This document shows, in pieces, positions 35,001 to 45,900 of a stretch of 64,000 bases of DNA (positions are counted from its first letter, which is position 1; each line of letters begins with the position of its first letter). The DNA comes from Procambarus clarkii. Its lineage: Eukaryota > Arthropoda > Malacostraca > Decapoda > Cambaridae. The DNA is taken from positions 34,799,385 to 34,863,384 of the forward strand of contig NC_091160.1 of the NCBI RefSeq assembly GCF_040958095.1. The letters run 5' to 3'. Below the pieces are notes generated by a model. That model saw only the letters and a program-made list of their open reading frames with translations. It was not told the origin of the DNA and searched no databases. The translations under genes were made by a program, and so were the position numbers.

Positions 35001-36889
35001 GTGACTGTAATGTCTGCCTGCCAGTCACTGACTGTCCCCCAGAGTGTGGGATAGTTGAAGGGATCGATGGTTGTGATTTCTGTGACTGTAATGTTTGCCT
35101 GCCAGTCACTGACTGTCCTCCAGGGTGTGGGATTGTTGAAGGGATCGATGGTTGTGATGTCTGTGATTGTAATGTCTGCCTGCCAGTCACTGACTGTCCC
35201 CCAGGGTGTGGGATAGTTGCAGGGATCAATGGTTGTGATGTCTGTGACTGTAATGTCTGCCTGCCAGTCACTGACTGTCCTCCAGAGTGTGGGATAGTTG
35301 AAGGGATCGATGGTTGTGATTTCTGTGACTGTAATGTTTGCCTGCCAGTCATTGACTGTCCTCCAGGGTGTGGGATAGTTGCAGGGATCAATGGTTGTGA
35401 TGTCTGTGACTGTAATGTCTGCCTGCCAGTTACTGACTGTCCCCCAGAGTGTGGGATAGTTGAAGGGATCGATGGTTGTGATTTCTGTGACTGTAATGTC
35501 TGCGTGCCAGTCACTGACTGTCCTCCAGGGTGTGGGATAGTTGAAGGGGTCGATGGTTGTGATGTCTGTGACTGTAATGTCTGCCTGCCAGTCACTGACT
35601 GTCCCCCAGAGTGTGGGATAGTTGAAGGGATCGATGGTTGTGATTTCTGTGACTGTAATGTTTGCCTGCCAGTCACTGACTGTCCTCCAGGGTGTGGGAT
35701 AGTTGAAGGGGTCGATGGTTGTGATTTCTGTGACTGTAATGTTTGCCAGCCAGTCATTGACTGTCCTCCAGGGTGTGGGATAGTTGAAGGGATCGATGGT
35801 TGTGATTTCTGTGACTGTAATGTTTGCCAGCCAGTCATTGACTGTCCCCCAGAGTGTGGGATAGTTGAAGGGATCGATAGTTGTGATGTCTGTGATTGTA
35901 ATGTCTGCCTGCCAGTCACTGACTGTCCCCCAGGGTGTGGGATAGTTGCAGGGATCAATGGTTGTGATGTCTGTGACTGTAATGTCTGCGTGCCAGTCAT
36001 TGACTGTCCTCCAGGGTGTGGGATAGTTGAAGGGATCGATGGTTGTGATGTCTGTGACTGTAATGTCTGCCTGCCAGTCACTGACTGTCCCCCAGAGTGT
36101 GGGATAGTTGAAGGGATCGATGGTTGTGATTTCTGTGACTGTAATGTCTGCGTGCCAGTCATTGACTGTCCTCCAGGGTGTGGGATAGTTGAAGGGATCG
36201 ATGGTTGTGATGTCTGTGACTGTAATGTCTGCCTGCCAGTCACTGACTGTCCCCCAGAGTGTGGGATAGTTGAAGGGATCGATGGTTGTGATTTCTGCGA
36301 CTGTAATGTTTGCCAGCCAGTCATTGACTGTCCTCCAGAGTGTGGGATAGTTGCAGGGATCAATGGTTGTGAAGTCTGTGACTGTAATGTTTGCCTGCCA
36401 GTCACTGACTGTCCTCCAGAGTGTGGGATAGTTGAAGGGATCGATGGTTGTGATTTCTGCGACTGTAATGTTTGCCAGCCAGTCATTGACTGTCCTCCAG
36501 AGTGTGGGATAGTTGCAGGGATCAATGGTTGTGAAGTCTGTGACTGTAATGTCTGCCTGCCAGTCACTGACTGTCCCCCAGAGTGTGGGATAGTTGCAGG
36601 GATCAATGGTTGTGATGTCTGTGATTGCGACATTTGTACTCCTGTGGATAACTGCCCAACACACTGTCATATTATTAAGGATGAGAATAGGTGTGACTTT
36701 TGTAACTGTCCCAAGTGTAGGCAGATACTTAAATGTCCAAATAACTGTCTGTTACGGAAAGATAAACAGAACTGTGACACTTGCTTTTGTCCAAGATGTC
36801 CCAAAGTTGTTAATTGCTCCGATTCTTGTTTTATCACCAAAGACAACAAAGACTGTGAAATATGCCTGTGTCCCCGAGAAGACGAATAG
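31948..36889 (+). CDS. Secreted multi-domain antistasin-like cysteine-rich protein
   Basis: Two exons (31948-32029 and 32565-36889) join in phase 1 to give 1468 residues. Residues 1-22 form a signal peptide (MRSRTLLLLLYALARLTG then LCEA), so the protein is secreted. The mature chain is a string of about 53 domains of 25-35 residues with the spacing C-x5-C-x3-C-x8-C-x2-C-x1-C. I match this to the antistasin-like domain, a disulfide-rich serine-protease-inhibitor fold of leeches, hydra and other invertebrates. Seventeen diverged domains (about 28-491) are followed by 33 near-identical 27-residue domains (492-1382) and three diverged ones (1383-1468). About 22% of residues are Cys. Possible roles are a multi-headed protease inhibitor or a crosslinked structural or adhesive secretion. 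The near-identical part lacks a basic P1-like residue, so inhibition is uncertain. Confidence 0.85.
32565..36889 (+). CDS. Cysteine-rich gene exon 2 (all domains)
   Basis: One 4325-base exon encodes every Cys domain, with acceptor TTCCTTCCAG and stop TAG. The first domain reads CEEIKCPESC and the last ends CEICLCPREDE. The single-exon structure fits expansion by unequal exchange within the exon. Confidence 0.93.
33956..36628 (+). repeat. 33 x 81-bp tandem array in coding phase
   Basis: The length is exactly 2673 bp with no indel. Each unit encodes NVC-L/Q/V-PV-T/I-DCPP-E/G-CGIV-E/A-GI-D/N-GCD-F/V-CDC. Variation is confined to a few two-state positions. F-type and V-type units mostly alternate, pointing to a 162-bp dimer as the duplicating unit. 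Confidence 0.98.
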
Positions 36890-36999
36890 TTACAAGGTGT
36901 ACTTAACGTGAAAACAAATATAAACTGTGCAAACTTGGGGTTTACGCTAGAGACTTGTCTGTGTGTCATAAAAATCCACTATCCGAAAAATACAAATAC

Positions 37000-37005
37000 G
37001 AATAA
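37000..37005 (+). terminator. Polyadenylation signal of the cysteine-rich gene
   Basis: AATAAA about 110 bases after the stop codon. The 3' UTR is short. Confidence 0.7.
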
Positions 37006-37080
37006 ACGTAATATTTGAGTGTTTCATCTCCTGTGTTCTTCAGATCTATGGGTATTTTATCCCAGACCAGTGCATCATTG

Positions 37081-37199
<119 letters not shown>

Positions 37200-38207
37200 A
37201 AAAATGCATATGATAAAATTTAACGTAAAGAAAATAGTTACATATTAGACAAAACAAAATATATAATTTTGTTTTCTGGCCATGTTACTTATATAACATA
37301 AGCACAATGAATAAAACAATATTTAATTCATACAATTGGTTGCATACACAAATGCTTCTGTATAAAAAAAGAGGGGATGAGTCACACACTATACGTTAAA
37401 TAACCATTAAAATTATATATTACACTATACATAATATTGTATTATTACCCAAACCTGCACAACATACACTATATAAAAAGATATAAGAACAGAAAATCGC
37501 GGCCTGATATGGCGTCAAGCATTAGGCTTGCGCGTGAGGCAGCTAATTCAGTACGACGGCATATAGGGACATAAGGTGGGACCAGATTCACAAAGCAATT
37601 ACGTACGTACTTACGAATGTTTTCCGTCTTAGCGTCTTCGTAGCGGCTACTCCGGTATTCAGGTAGGCATCTAAGTATCAAAATCTTCGTAAGTATACGC
37701 CGTCACGCTAAAGTCGCTCTCGACCACTCGTAGCATTACGTAAACTGGCTATAACTCAATTTTTCTCTACTACACAACACGCAGGATCGATTTTATCGTA
37801 AACAAACATTTTGACATTTTCGCTGGCAAGTCTCATTCAAGGAATTCTTCGTGTTAGCTATATATGCTTAAAATATGTAGTAAATATGTCTATTTTTAAT
37901 TTTTTTATGATATTAGAATTAGTTTTATAATAGGAAAATATTATACCAGTAGTTATTAAGGAAATAAACACGGGTGAACATGAAATATGAGAGAAGGTGA
38001 TGATCCGGAGCTGGTGGAAGCATTTTATATCACCAAATGCCCCTGTTCACCTAGCAATAAGTATAGCTAGGGGTGTACTTTAGCCAATTTTAGTACCAAC
38101 ATAGCCAATTTTAATTTACTTGTTTGGTTTTATTTTGAAATTAAATCTGGGTGAGACATAAATGAAAAATATGTTGCACAAATGATGTTAGGTAAGGGTA
38201 AAAACTT
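37200..38207. other. Intergenic, no gene seen
   Basis: AT-rich sequence with one lone MITE-like end at 37571 (related to 8976-9228) and the start of an (AAAT)n tract at 38208-38238. No splice-bounded coding stretch was found. Confidence 0.5.
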
Positions 38208-38784
38208 AATAAATAAATAAATAAATAAATAAATAAATTTTATGCAAGAAAAGTACATACATAGTTGATTTACAAACATAATGTACTTTTGTCATTGAAT
38301 AATTAGGCCTATAATTATGACTATATGGACTATTATGGCCCGTTAAAAAAGAGAGGGGAAAGCAGGGGTCGAAGACCTCTTCCTGTTACACAATTTGGCT
38401 GTGTGTAACAATAAGTAATTATCAAAAGAAGGCACCAAGGCCGGAAGGCTATGCATTATTAGCATTGTGTGTAACAATAAACTTAATTTTTGTTAACAGA
38501 TAATGCACTTGTGACTAAAACAAATCCTGTCAGCTGTAAAAATATTGATCCAGTTATTTAAATAAAAAATATATAATGCAACAAATATTTATGGGTTGTT
38601 TAAACTATCATCTATACCCTATATCCAAAGAAGTGAAAAATTGAGACATAATGAACAATCTAATGAATGATACAAAAGAAATATGACTATTACATATCAA
38701 CAAGAGATCTTAATGATCCATGGTTAACATAATTTAATAAGGATAATACTGGTAATAATACAAACTGTAATTTAAAACCTTTAT

Positions 38785-39250
38785 TACTGATTTTTTTATT
38801 AAGAAGCTTAGGTATACACAGCAATGTGCTGCTACCCTATTCTATATGAAAGATTACACAATGTAGATAAAAAACTAGCAATAAGTTCATGTAATACTGT
38901 ACTCCCATCTCACAGGATGCTTAGTCATACATGGAATCATGGGAGAAAATACCAGCCTCAATACAAAAAACAAATCAACTCTGACTAAACAACAACTTCA
39001 CAATTTTCACAAGATGTAAACACTGAATCATGTAACATTATATTATAATTACTCTTACCAATTTCTACAAGACTCCTCTCAAACAATGTATTTTTTAACA
39101 AGCTTAGGTATACACAGCAATGTGCTGCTTCCCTATTCTGTATGAAGGATCACACAGCTAAACCCAAAAACCCAGCTACAAGTTCATCCAACATCCCCAT
39201 CTCACAGGACGGCCAGTCATACATGGAATCAGAAGAGAACAAGAAATGTA
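38785..39250. repeat. Tandem duplication of an interspersed repeat
   Basis: Two direct copies about 295 bp apart share 'aagcttaggtatacacagca', 'atgtgctgct' and 'gtcatacatggaatca'. More diverged relatives at 43190-43340 and 43390-43500 share 'ggttagtcatacag'. Confidence 0.7.
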
Positions 39251-39418
39251 AGACTGATCTATTAGCCCCCACTAGCAAAATCTGGGTACAGCACAAGAAT
39301 ATTCCTGAGTGTATGAAGTAATTACAGAGCTCAAAGTACCTCATACCATTTGGTCTGAAGCCACTGATAACAGGGCAGTCACAGATATAGTGTTGGAGAG
39401 TATTTTCTCTCAAGTAAG
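39240..39418 (-). mobile_element. LINE ORF2 C-terminal fragment, antisense
   Basis: The minus strand encodes LQHYICDCPVISGFRPNGMR and then YFELCNYFIHSGI. This is the same type of Cys/His tail as the C terminus of the 39710-40456 fragment (LRHYVMECEKIREFRDNSI). Confidence 0.65.
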
Positions 39419-39590
39419 ACTGAAAACTGATGTTTTTTTTCACCCAGAGGGTTATAAACCCATGGAACCGCCTACCCGCTGAAGCCGTAAATGCCAAAAT
39501 CCAGCTAGAAAACATCATTAGGACAATTGGCGGGACTTTTAACATGCCCCCGGCTTTTGGTCCTCGTCGAGGCCACTAGATAGTTAGTGG
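39419..39590 (+). mobile_element. LINE ORF2 C-terminal fragment, a second family
   Basis: It reads FFFTQRVINPWNRLPAEAVN and then a short tail to a stop. The same family is seen at 42700-42830, 53385-54160 (minus), 58240-58660 and 58970-59165. Confidence 0.65.
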
Positions 39591-39694
39591 CCCTTGGGTA
39601 AATTTAGGTAAATATATACGTAAATAAATACCATCTCAAATCTTGGGAGCGACAAGGAAAGCCACACACTATCTCTTAGAATTACATAGGTAAA

Positions 39695-40776
39695 CACAAA
39701 ATGTAACATTTGTACATTTACTGGGCCTCTACCCTTCAGACCGAACTATTTGCCTTGCTCCTTGCACTGAAATGTGTACAAGTCTCCAAACTTGATACAT
39801 TAATTGTAAGTGACTCTTTATCGTCCTTAAATGCTCTCAACTCTTTAAGACATAACTGTAACATGCTCGTGTCCGAAGTTAGACACAAATACAACAAAAT
39901 TATTAAAGATGGTAACAGAGTCCATTTCATGTGGTCTCCATCTCATGTTGGCCTCCGAATGCATGATAGAGCTGATGAGTTAGCCAAAGAATCTGCCTTT
40001 AAAGGAGACGTTGAGTGTAACCTTGGATTGTCAATGAGCAATCTGAGAGCAGCAGTACACCGAGAACTTCAACATGATCTTGTAGATCTGAGGCAAAGTG
40101 AAATTGACACCAGTAATTCCATTTATCATCATACTATCATGCAAGAGGAGCCACACATCTATGGATCATCCAATAAAATCAGCAGACTTCTAGATGTTAC
40201 TACTGCTCGGCTTAGACTCTGTTACAAGTATCTCTGGGAATTCTCATTATCTGCCGATGTAGACCTAACCAAATGTAAACTGTGTCAACAAAATTATTCG
40301 CACACCCTCCGTCACTATGTGATGGAGTGCGAAAAGATACGTGAATTCAGAGACAATTCTATAGCCAATGTTCCAGCGATGTGTAAATATTTCATTCAAA
40401 ATGATCTGCTACCAGAAATCTTAGCCAAATATCCCCAGTTTGCAAACTATAGGTAGTAACTAAGTGATTGTAACCTATCCACCGCTGCCCACTGGATGTT
40501 GGGGCGGTGTGCAGGACAAACATATAAATTCTGACACTAGCTCTCCACATATGTCAGTTGCTTAATTTAGAAATTGTACTTGTGGTCGATCTCGAACTCA
40601 TTGTTGATGTGACGACTTATATTGAATTTTGTAACTAGCTCATCAAGATTGTAACTTGCTTAGCTAAATGAATTGTGGGGTTCAGTCCCTGAGCCCATTA
40701 TGTGCCTCTGTAACCCTTTCCACTACCGCCCACAAGATGGGTATGGGGTGCATAATAAATGAACTAAACTAAACTA
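39695..40776 (+). mobile_element. 5'-truncated LINE with RNase H domain and 3' UTR
   Basis: An open frame of 248 codons (39710-40456) covers a retrotransposon RNase H. It has TELFALLLALKCV around the catalytic Glu, the IVSDSLSSL strand with its Asp, MWSPSHVG, and a DRADELAKES motif. A Cys/His tail follows (CKLCQQN...LRHYVMEC). The upstream reverse transcriptase is missing. The 3' UTR ends in an (AACTA)n tail at about 40762-40776, marking the insertion's 3' end. The frame is intact, so the insertion may be fairly recent. Related 3' UTR pieces lie at 42065 and 61955. Confidence 0.85.
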
Positions 40777-42064
40777 GGTAGAAGGGTAGATAAGTAGAAG
40801 TAGAAAGTGCTGCCACCATACATTCTAACTCAGTTCATACAAGACAAGGAATGGAACTTGTTTGTATCACAAAATTATCCAAGGAGTTCATGTATCAACT
40901 CTACACGTGTACTCATTAAAATCATCAAATTAGTAACCGCAGAGGCTCTCTCGCCTCAACTCACAAAGCTCTAGGGAACAAAGTTAAAGACAATTTAAAC
41001 CATAAATTCATCAATTATATTTCACATGATAAGTATCATAGTTTAAGCAATTTAACTTAATGTTCAAGATTAATATACAAAGCGAGTCATTACACAAGAA
41101 TTTGAGAACCCTACGGCTGTCTGCCCCTGATAATCATACATGATGTTAGTAAACATGACTAAGTCACCTTCACGTTCACTCACTAAGGACTGCTCAAGTT
41201 GAATAGAAGAGGGGGGGGGGGGAGGTCTCTAGTTGACAGGCAGTCATCCCCCGTCCGGCCGACAGCCTATCTCGCCTGCTGTCTCCTGCCTTGCTCTGTT
41301 GTGCTGTGTCCTCTCCTCTCGAATCTACAGACCCCTGGGTATTTATTGGGAACCTAGTAGCAAACTCCGCCCATAAGTAGATAGCCCCAGGCCCTCTATC
41401 AAGCCACACCTTAAAAGGCGCCTTGTTTGATGGAACGACACTACCAACCGTCGGCTATTATCGGCTTAGCAGAAGCAAGGTGAAATCGCACGACCTGAAC
41501 CTAGGTCGACTTGTGGTCATTACCACTTCTAGGTGTGACTTTCTTAATTACTAGGGTCAGACACCCTGATGCCTCATGACACCTTGATGTAAGAAAGTAT
41601 AAAAATACATTGTATAAGAAATTTGACAGGATTAGTAGGTACATTAAATTAAATTTAAGGGTTATCCACAGTTACATTGTAGCATAATTTAAGGAGTATT
41701 GCAAGATATAATTCAGTAAACTATGTGTTCAGTATAACAACCATGATATAAGATAACAGCTATAATTTATATATATTAAACCGTACCTTCTCCATCTTCA
41801 ACACAGGAAATGTGGCTGGTCTTTGTGTATTATACATACATGCAAACATCATTACAGCTTTTCCCGCTTTCATACCACACACTGAGCTCCAATACACCGC
41901 TTAATTCTGGTGTATATATGTACTCAGTTTACTGTAGTCCTGGACTATATTCATTACTAGAGTAAACTTACTGGGGGTTGGTTGGTACACTATTGTCGTG
42001 GCCTTAATAATCCTCCAACGGTTGATAGGCTTATGTAACACCTGACTCAACCATAAGTAAACTA
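40777..42064. other. Intergenic, no gene seen
   Basis: It includes a G run near 41212 and a GC-richer block (41220-41520) with 'ccttaaaaggcgcc', which could be part of an unrecognised LTR-like repeat. No gene structure can be supported. Confidence 0.4.
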
Positions 42065-42415
42065 TCTCAGTAAAACATTATTCGCACACCCTGCATCACT
42101 ATGTGATGAAATGATAAACTAAATAATAATAAACAATTAAATGATAACACCACTAATATTAGGCCAATTTTCAAATGATTCAAAAATATATTTTTGAAAA
42201 TCTGAGTGAAGTATACAAAGTTTGCCTACTCCAGACAGTACAAGCACATGGCTACACCCCCCCCCCCCACCCAATGGATAGGTGGGGGATACAGGACAAG
42301 CAAATTAAAATTGAACACAACTATAATATGGGGGGTTTAGTTCCTGAGTCCGTTACAATAACCTTCCCGCCACCTTCTAAGGATGATGATGATGGAGCTT
42401 ATAATAATGTAAACT
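42065..42415 (+). mobile_element. Diverged LINE 3' UTR fragment
   Basis: It shares with 40300-40760 the words 'attcgcacaccct', 'cactatgtgatg' and 'gagtccgttacaataacc', a diverged 'gagcccattatgtg..gtaacc'. It is decayed and has no frame. Confidence 0.55.
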
Positions 42416-42689
42416 AAAAACATATACCAATCATGTAACATTATTACATTCACTGTCTTTTATAGAGGGTCATTATATCTTTCACATAAAAGAGGCAACA
42501 GCTTCATGTTCAACAAGCCACAAATGTGTCACAGAGGGGGTTAGAAATAGCCTAAGCTACTCTATCCCTTTCAGATGTATTTTTTTCTTGTCTCAATAAA
42601 CATACTTGAACTTGAAATGCGTCACGTACAAGAGGCAACATCTTCATGCTCAACAAGCCACAAATGAAGGACACAAAACTAAACAAAAT

Positions 42690-42830
42690 AAAGATGCTTC
42701 ATCATCCATAGGAGTTATAAACCCATGGAACCATCTAAAAATTCCTAGAAACAATGGTGGGACCTACGGCAAGACGCTGGCTTCCTGTCTCCGTCGAGGC
42801 TACTAGAGATATGGGAGCCCTCGGTTAACA
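42690..42830 (+). mobile_element. LINE C-terminal remnant
   Basis: 'gttataaacccatggaacca' is followed by 'cgtcgaggctactagag', the same end as 39450-39580. Confidence 0.55.
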
Positions 42831-43517
42831 AAAATCACACAAAATGCGGTGAAATTGGAAAAACTAATATTCTGACTATGAATAATAATGTTGAAATTGC
42901 TCACCACTAAAAATATTATACATATATAACAAGGTGTAGTTCCCAGAGATCAATATTGTGATTTTAATCATGCAGCAAATGTAAATATTGATTATAGACT
43001 TGAATTGACACGAGAGCCAGTCTCTCTAATAGCCTCAATAGGGACAGGAAGGCTGGGGCTTGTCAATCTAGATAGATTTAGATTTTTTACTCGGATAAAG
43101 GTACATACATTGAAGAAGAGTTACAAGACATAATGTTGGATTTAAAGATAGAGCTAGTACATACAATACCTAAAATCACTAATATTTTTTTTATTAATAC
43201 ATGAGATATATCTGCATTTGTGCAGCTACTCTAGACTATATGAAGTGGAGTACAGTGTGTCAAAAAAGCTAACTAGGTGATGCTAAAAAATCTCCATCAC
43301 ACGGAATGGTTAGTCATACAGAGGCATGTGATGGGCAGTCTGCACTGGCAGACTCCGGATGCATTTTGAGGATATCATCAACACAAGAGTGAATAAGGCA
43401 GCAGTGGTAATACAAGTCCCCATCTCCAAGGATGGTTAGTCATACAGGGCCATGTGTTTAGTAGCCTGCACTGGCAAATTTTGGGACACTAGTATGCATA
43501 TATAGCGTTTCGGGCAA

Positions 43518-44309
43518 AGTGGGGGAGTATGGGAGAGAGTGGGGGAGTATGGGAGACAGTGAGGGCGGGTGGGGGAGAGTGGCAGAGTATGGGGGAGAGT
43601 GGTGGAGTATGGGGGAGAGTGGCAGAGTATGGGGGAGAGTGGTGGAGTATGGGGGAGAGTGGTGGAGTATGGGGGAGAGTGGTGGAGTATGGGGGAGAGT
43701 GGTGGAGTATAGGGGAGAGTGGTGGAGTATGGGGGAGAGTGGTGGAGTATGGGGGAGAGTGGTGGAGTATAGGGGAGAGTGGTGGAGTATGGGGGAGAGT
43801 GGTGGAGTATGGGGGAGAGTGGTGGAGTATAGGGGAGAGTGGTGGAGTATGGGGGAGAGTGGTGGAGTATGGGGGAGAGTGGTGGAGTATAGGGGAGAGT
43901 GGTGGAGTATGGGGGAGAGTGGTGGAGTATGGGGGAGAGTGGTGGAGTATGGGGGAGAGTGGTGGAGTATGGGGGAGAGTGGTGGAGTATGGGGGAGAGT
44001 GGTGGAGTATGGGGGAGAGTGGTGGAGTATGGGGGAGAGTGGTGGAGTATGGGGGAGAGTGGTGGAGTATGGGGGAGAGTGGTGGAGTATGGGGGAGAGT
44101 GGTGGAGTATGGGGGAGAGTGGTGGAGTATGGGGGAGAGTGGTGGAGTATGGGGGAGAGTGGTGGAGTATGGGGGAGAGTGGTGGAGTATGGGGGAGAGT
44201 GGTGGAGTATGGGGGATAGTGGGAGAGTGGGAGAGTGAGGGAGTATGGGGGAGAGTGGGGGATAGTGGGAGAGTGAGGGAGTATGGGGGAGAGTGGGGGA
44301 GTACTCTCC
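43518..44309. repeat. 20-bp G-rich minisatellite
   Basis: The unit GGTGGAGTATGGGGGAGAGT is repeated in strict 20-bp register for about 32 copies (43580-44220), flanked by degenerate copies. A variant with 'ataggggag' recurs every 60 or 120 bp in the left part. The array ends in a palindrome at 44299-44328. Long frames on both strands are artefacts. Confidence 0.97.
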
Positions 44310-44369
44310 CCAGTACTGGGGAGTACTAATAACTAATAATAATAACAATACTAATAACACACACAACAC

Positions 44370-44660
44370 AGTTTTGGGAGCCGGCCGGCCGACTAGACAG
44401 CACGCTGAACACGTGATCTTGTGGTCCCGGGTTCTATCCCGGGCGCTGGCGAGAAACGATGGGCAGAGTTTCTTTCAACCTATACCCCCTGTTACCTAGC
44501 AGTAAATAGGTACCTGGGAGTTAGTCAGCTGTCACGGGCTGCTTCCTAGGGTGTGTGTGTGGTGTGGAAAAAAATAGTATTAGAAACAGTTGAGAGGCGG
44601 GACCAAAGAGCCAGAGCTCAACCCCCGCAAGCACAACTAGGTGAATACAACAAGTGTTCA
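44370..44660 (+). repeat. Near full-length tRNA-derived SINE
   Basis: The head has 'ggtcccgggttctatcccgg', a good B box. The middle has 'acctagcagtaaataggtac' and 'tgggagttagtcagctgtca', and the tail 'gcgggaccaaagagccagag' and 'aagcacaactaggtga'. It looks like the most complete copy of this family in the window and is useful as a reference for 11060, 30210 and 61230. Confidence 0.8.
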
Positions 44661-45584
44661 CTATAGTCGCCCCAAAGAAATAAACATTTGGAACTCAAAA
44701 TAAGTGACTAGGACAGACACAATTACACTTAGAACATCGAGTGGCACGTTACAATAATGGTATATATTACTTAACCTGATTCAATAAAGATTAAGAAGAG
44801 AAAAGAGTGGAAAGAGAAGAAAAGAGCGCCACACAGCACTACGACTGACGTCCCACCTGGAGTTTAGTTAAGAGATGACTGAATTTTTCCCACGCGGCTT
44901 GCTGCCTGTGTAAACAACTAACTGATCGTACAGTAACATTTTCTTTATCATCCAATACAATATTAAATTGCCACTATGCAGTTCTAAATTTAATTAACAT
45001 CCTAGCTTTACAATACGTTAACAGAATATTAACACATTGTACTTACACTCTGATCATCTAAAATGCTCTTACGTCTGGCAAGATCGACCCCCATTTGCCA
45101 TAATGAGGGAATCTAGTTAGATTCAGTGCTAGTAGGTATAGGTGCTGGTAGGTGGTGCTGGTAGGTGGTGGAGGACCCCTGGTGATGAGATACTGTGGTG
45201 GGGGACCATGGTGATGGCGGTGGCAGGTGGAGTTCATCCACTCCAGAGACCGGGCCTCTGTGGTTATGGATCCCTGATTGTGATACCTGTAGGTATTTGA
45301 CTAGAGGCAAACACATATATCCTCTAAGGTTATCCTAATCATATAACTGCGAATCCTTACACTAGGGAAAAAATAGGAGTTTACTACGTACAACATACGA
45401 CTATTTAAACTAGTAAGACGGGTCCAATAGCTAGAGTCTCTAGAATACATTAGTTAACCTTAACATTATCATGCATCAAGTGGGGGAGGGGGAAGAGTAA
45501 CCGGAAACTGCACCCGGGTCCGCGCGATTAATCACCCTCATTCATCAGTCATCCATCTGTTATCCAGCTGCCGCATTTTCTGTA

Positions 45585-45900
45585 TAAAAAGTCGTAATTT
45601 AAAACTTTAAATATGTGCAATCACCCTGAATTCCGCTAAAAAAATAATGCTCAAAAGTCCTATTTCCGACAGGCGTCGTATTTTGAAAACTGCAGGTCAA
45701 TTTGGGCAAAAGCTGACCAATTGTCGTTTTCACTAATTAGCATATTTTCGATATATAAAGACGTAATTAAAAACTCCAAATATGTGCAATCACCCTGAAT
45801 TCCGCTCTAAAATGATCAAGTCACCTTTCAAATAGGCATAGTAATGGTATTCTGAAAACTGCAGGTCAAGTTGGGCAAAATATTACCACTAATAAACAAA
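45585..45900. repeat. Two-copy tandem of a ~180-bp unit
   Basis: Both copies share 'atatgtgcaatcaccctgaa', 'gaaaactgcaggtca' and 'ttgggcaaaa'. A third remnant (gcatattttcggtata) sits at 46918, beyond a SINE cluster, so the SINEs appear to have inserted into this satellite-like array. Confidence 0.7.

Noticed and set aside
33814-36670. Two minus-strand open frames of 939 and 927 codons across the 81-bp array
   Set aside because: The period is a multiple of three, so any stop-free unit stays open for the whole array. The plus-strand frame has the signal peptide, splice junction, Cys pattern and poly(A) signal. The minus frames have none.
43458-44369. Long open frames on both strands of the 20-bp minisatellite (for example Pro/Ser/His repeats, 303 codons)
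   Set aside because: Repeat artefacts. 20 bp is not a multiple of three, so three frames stay open simply because the unit lacks stops. No splice sites or conserved motif.
44430-44460. tRNA gene at a perfect B-box-like GGTTCTATCCC
   Set aside because: It is part of a SINE with a long non-tRNA body, and the A-box half does not fold as a tRNA.
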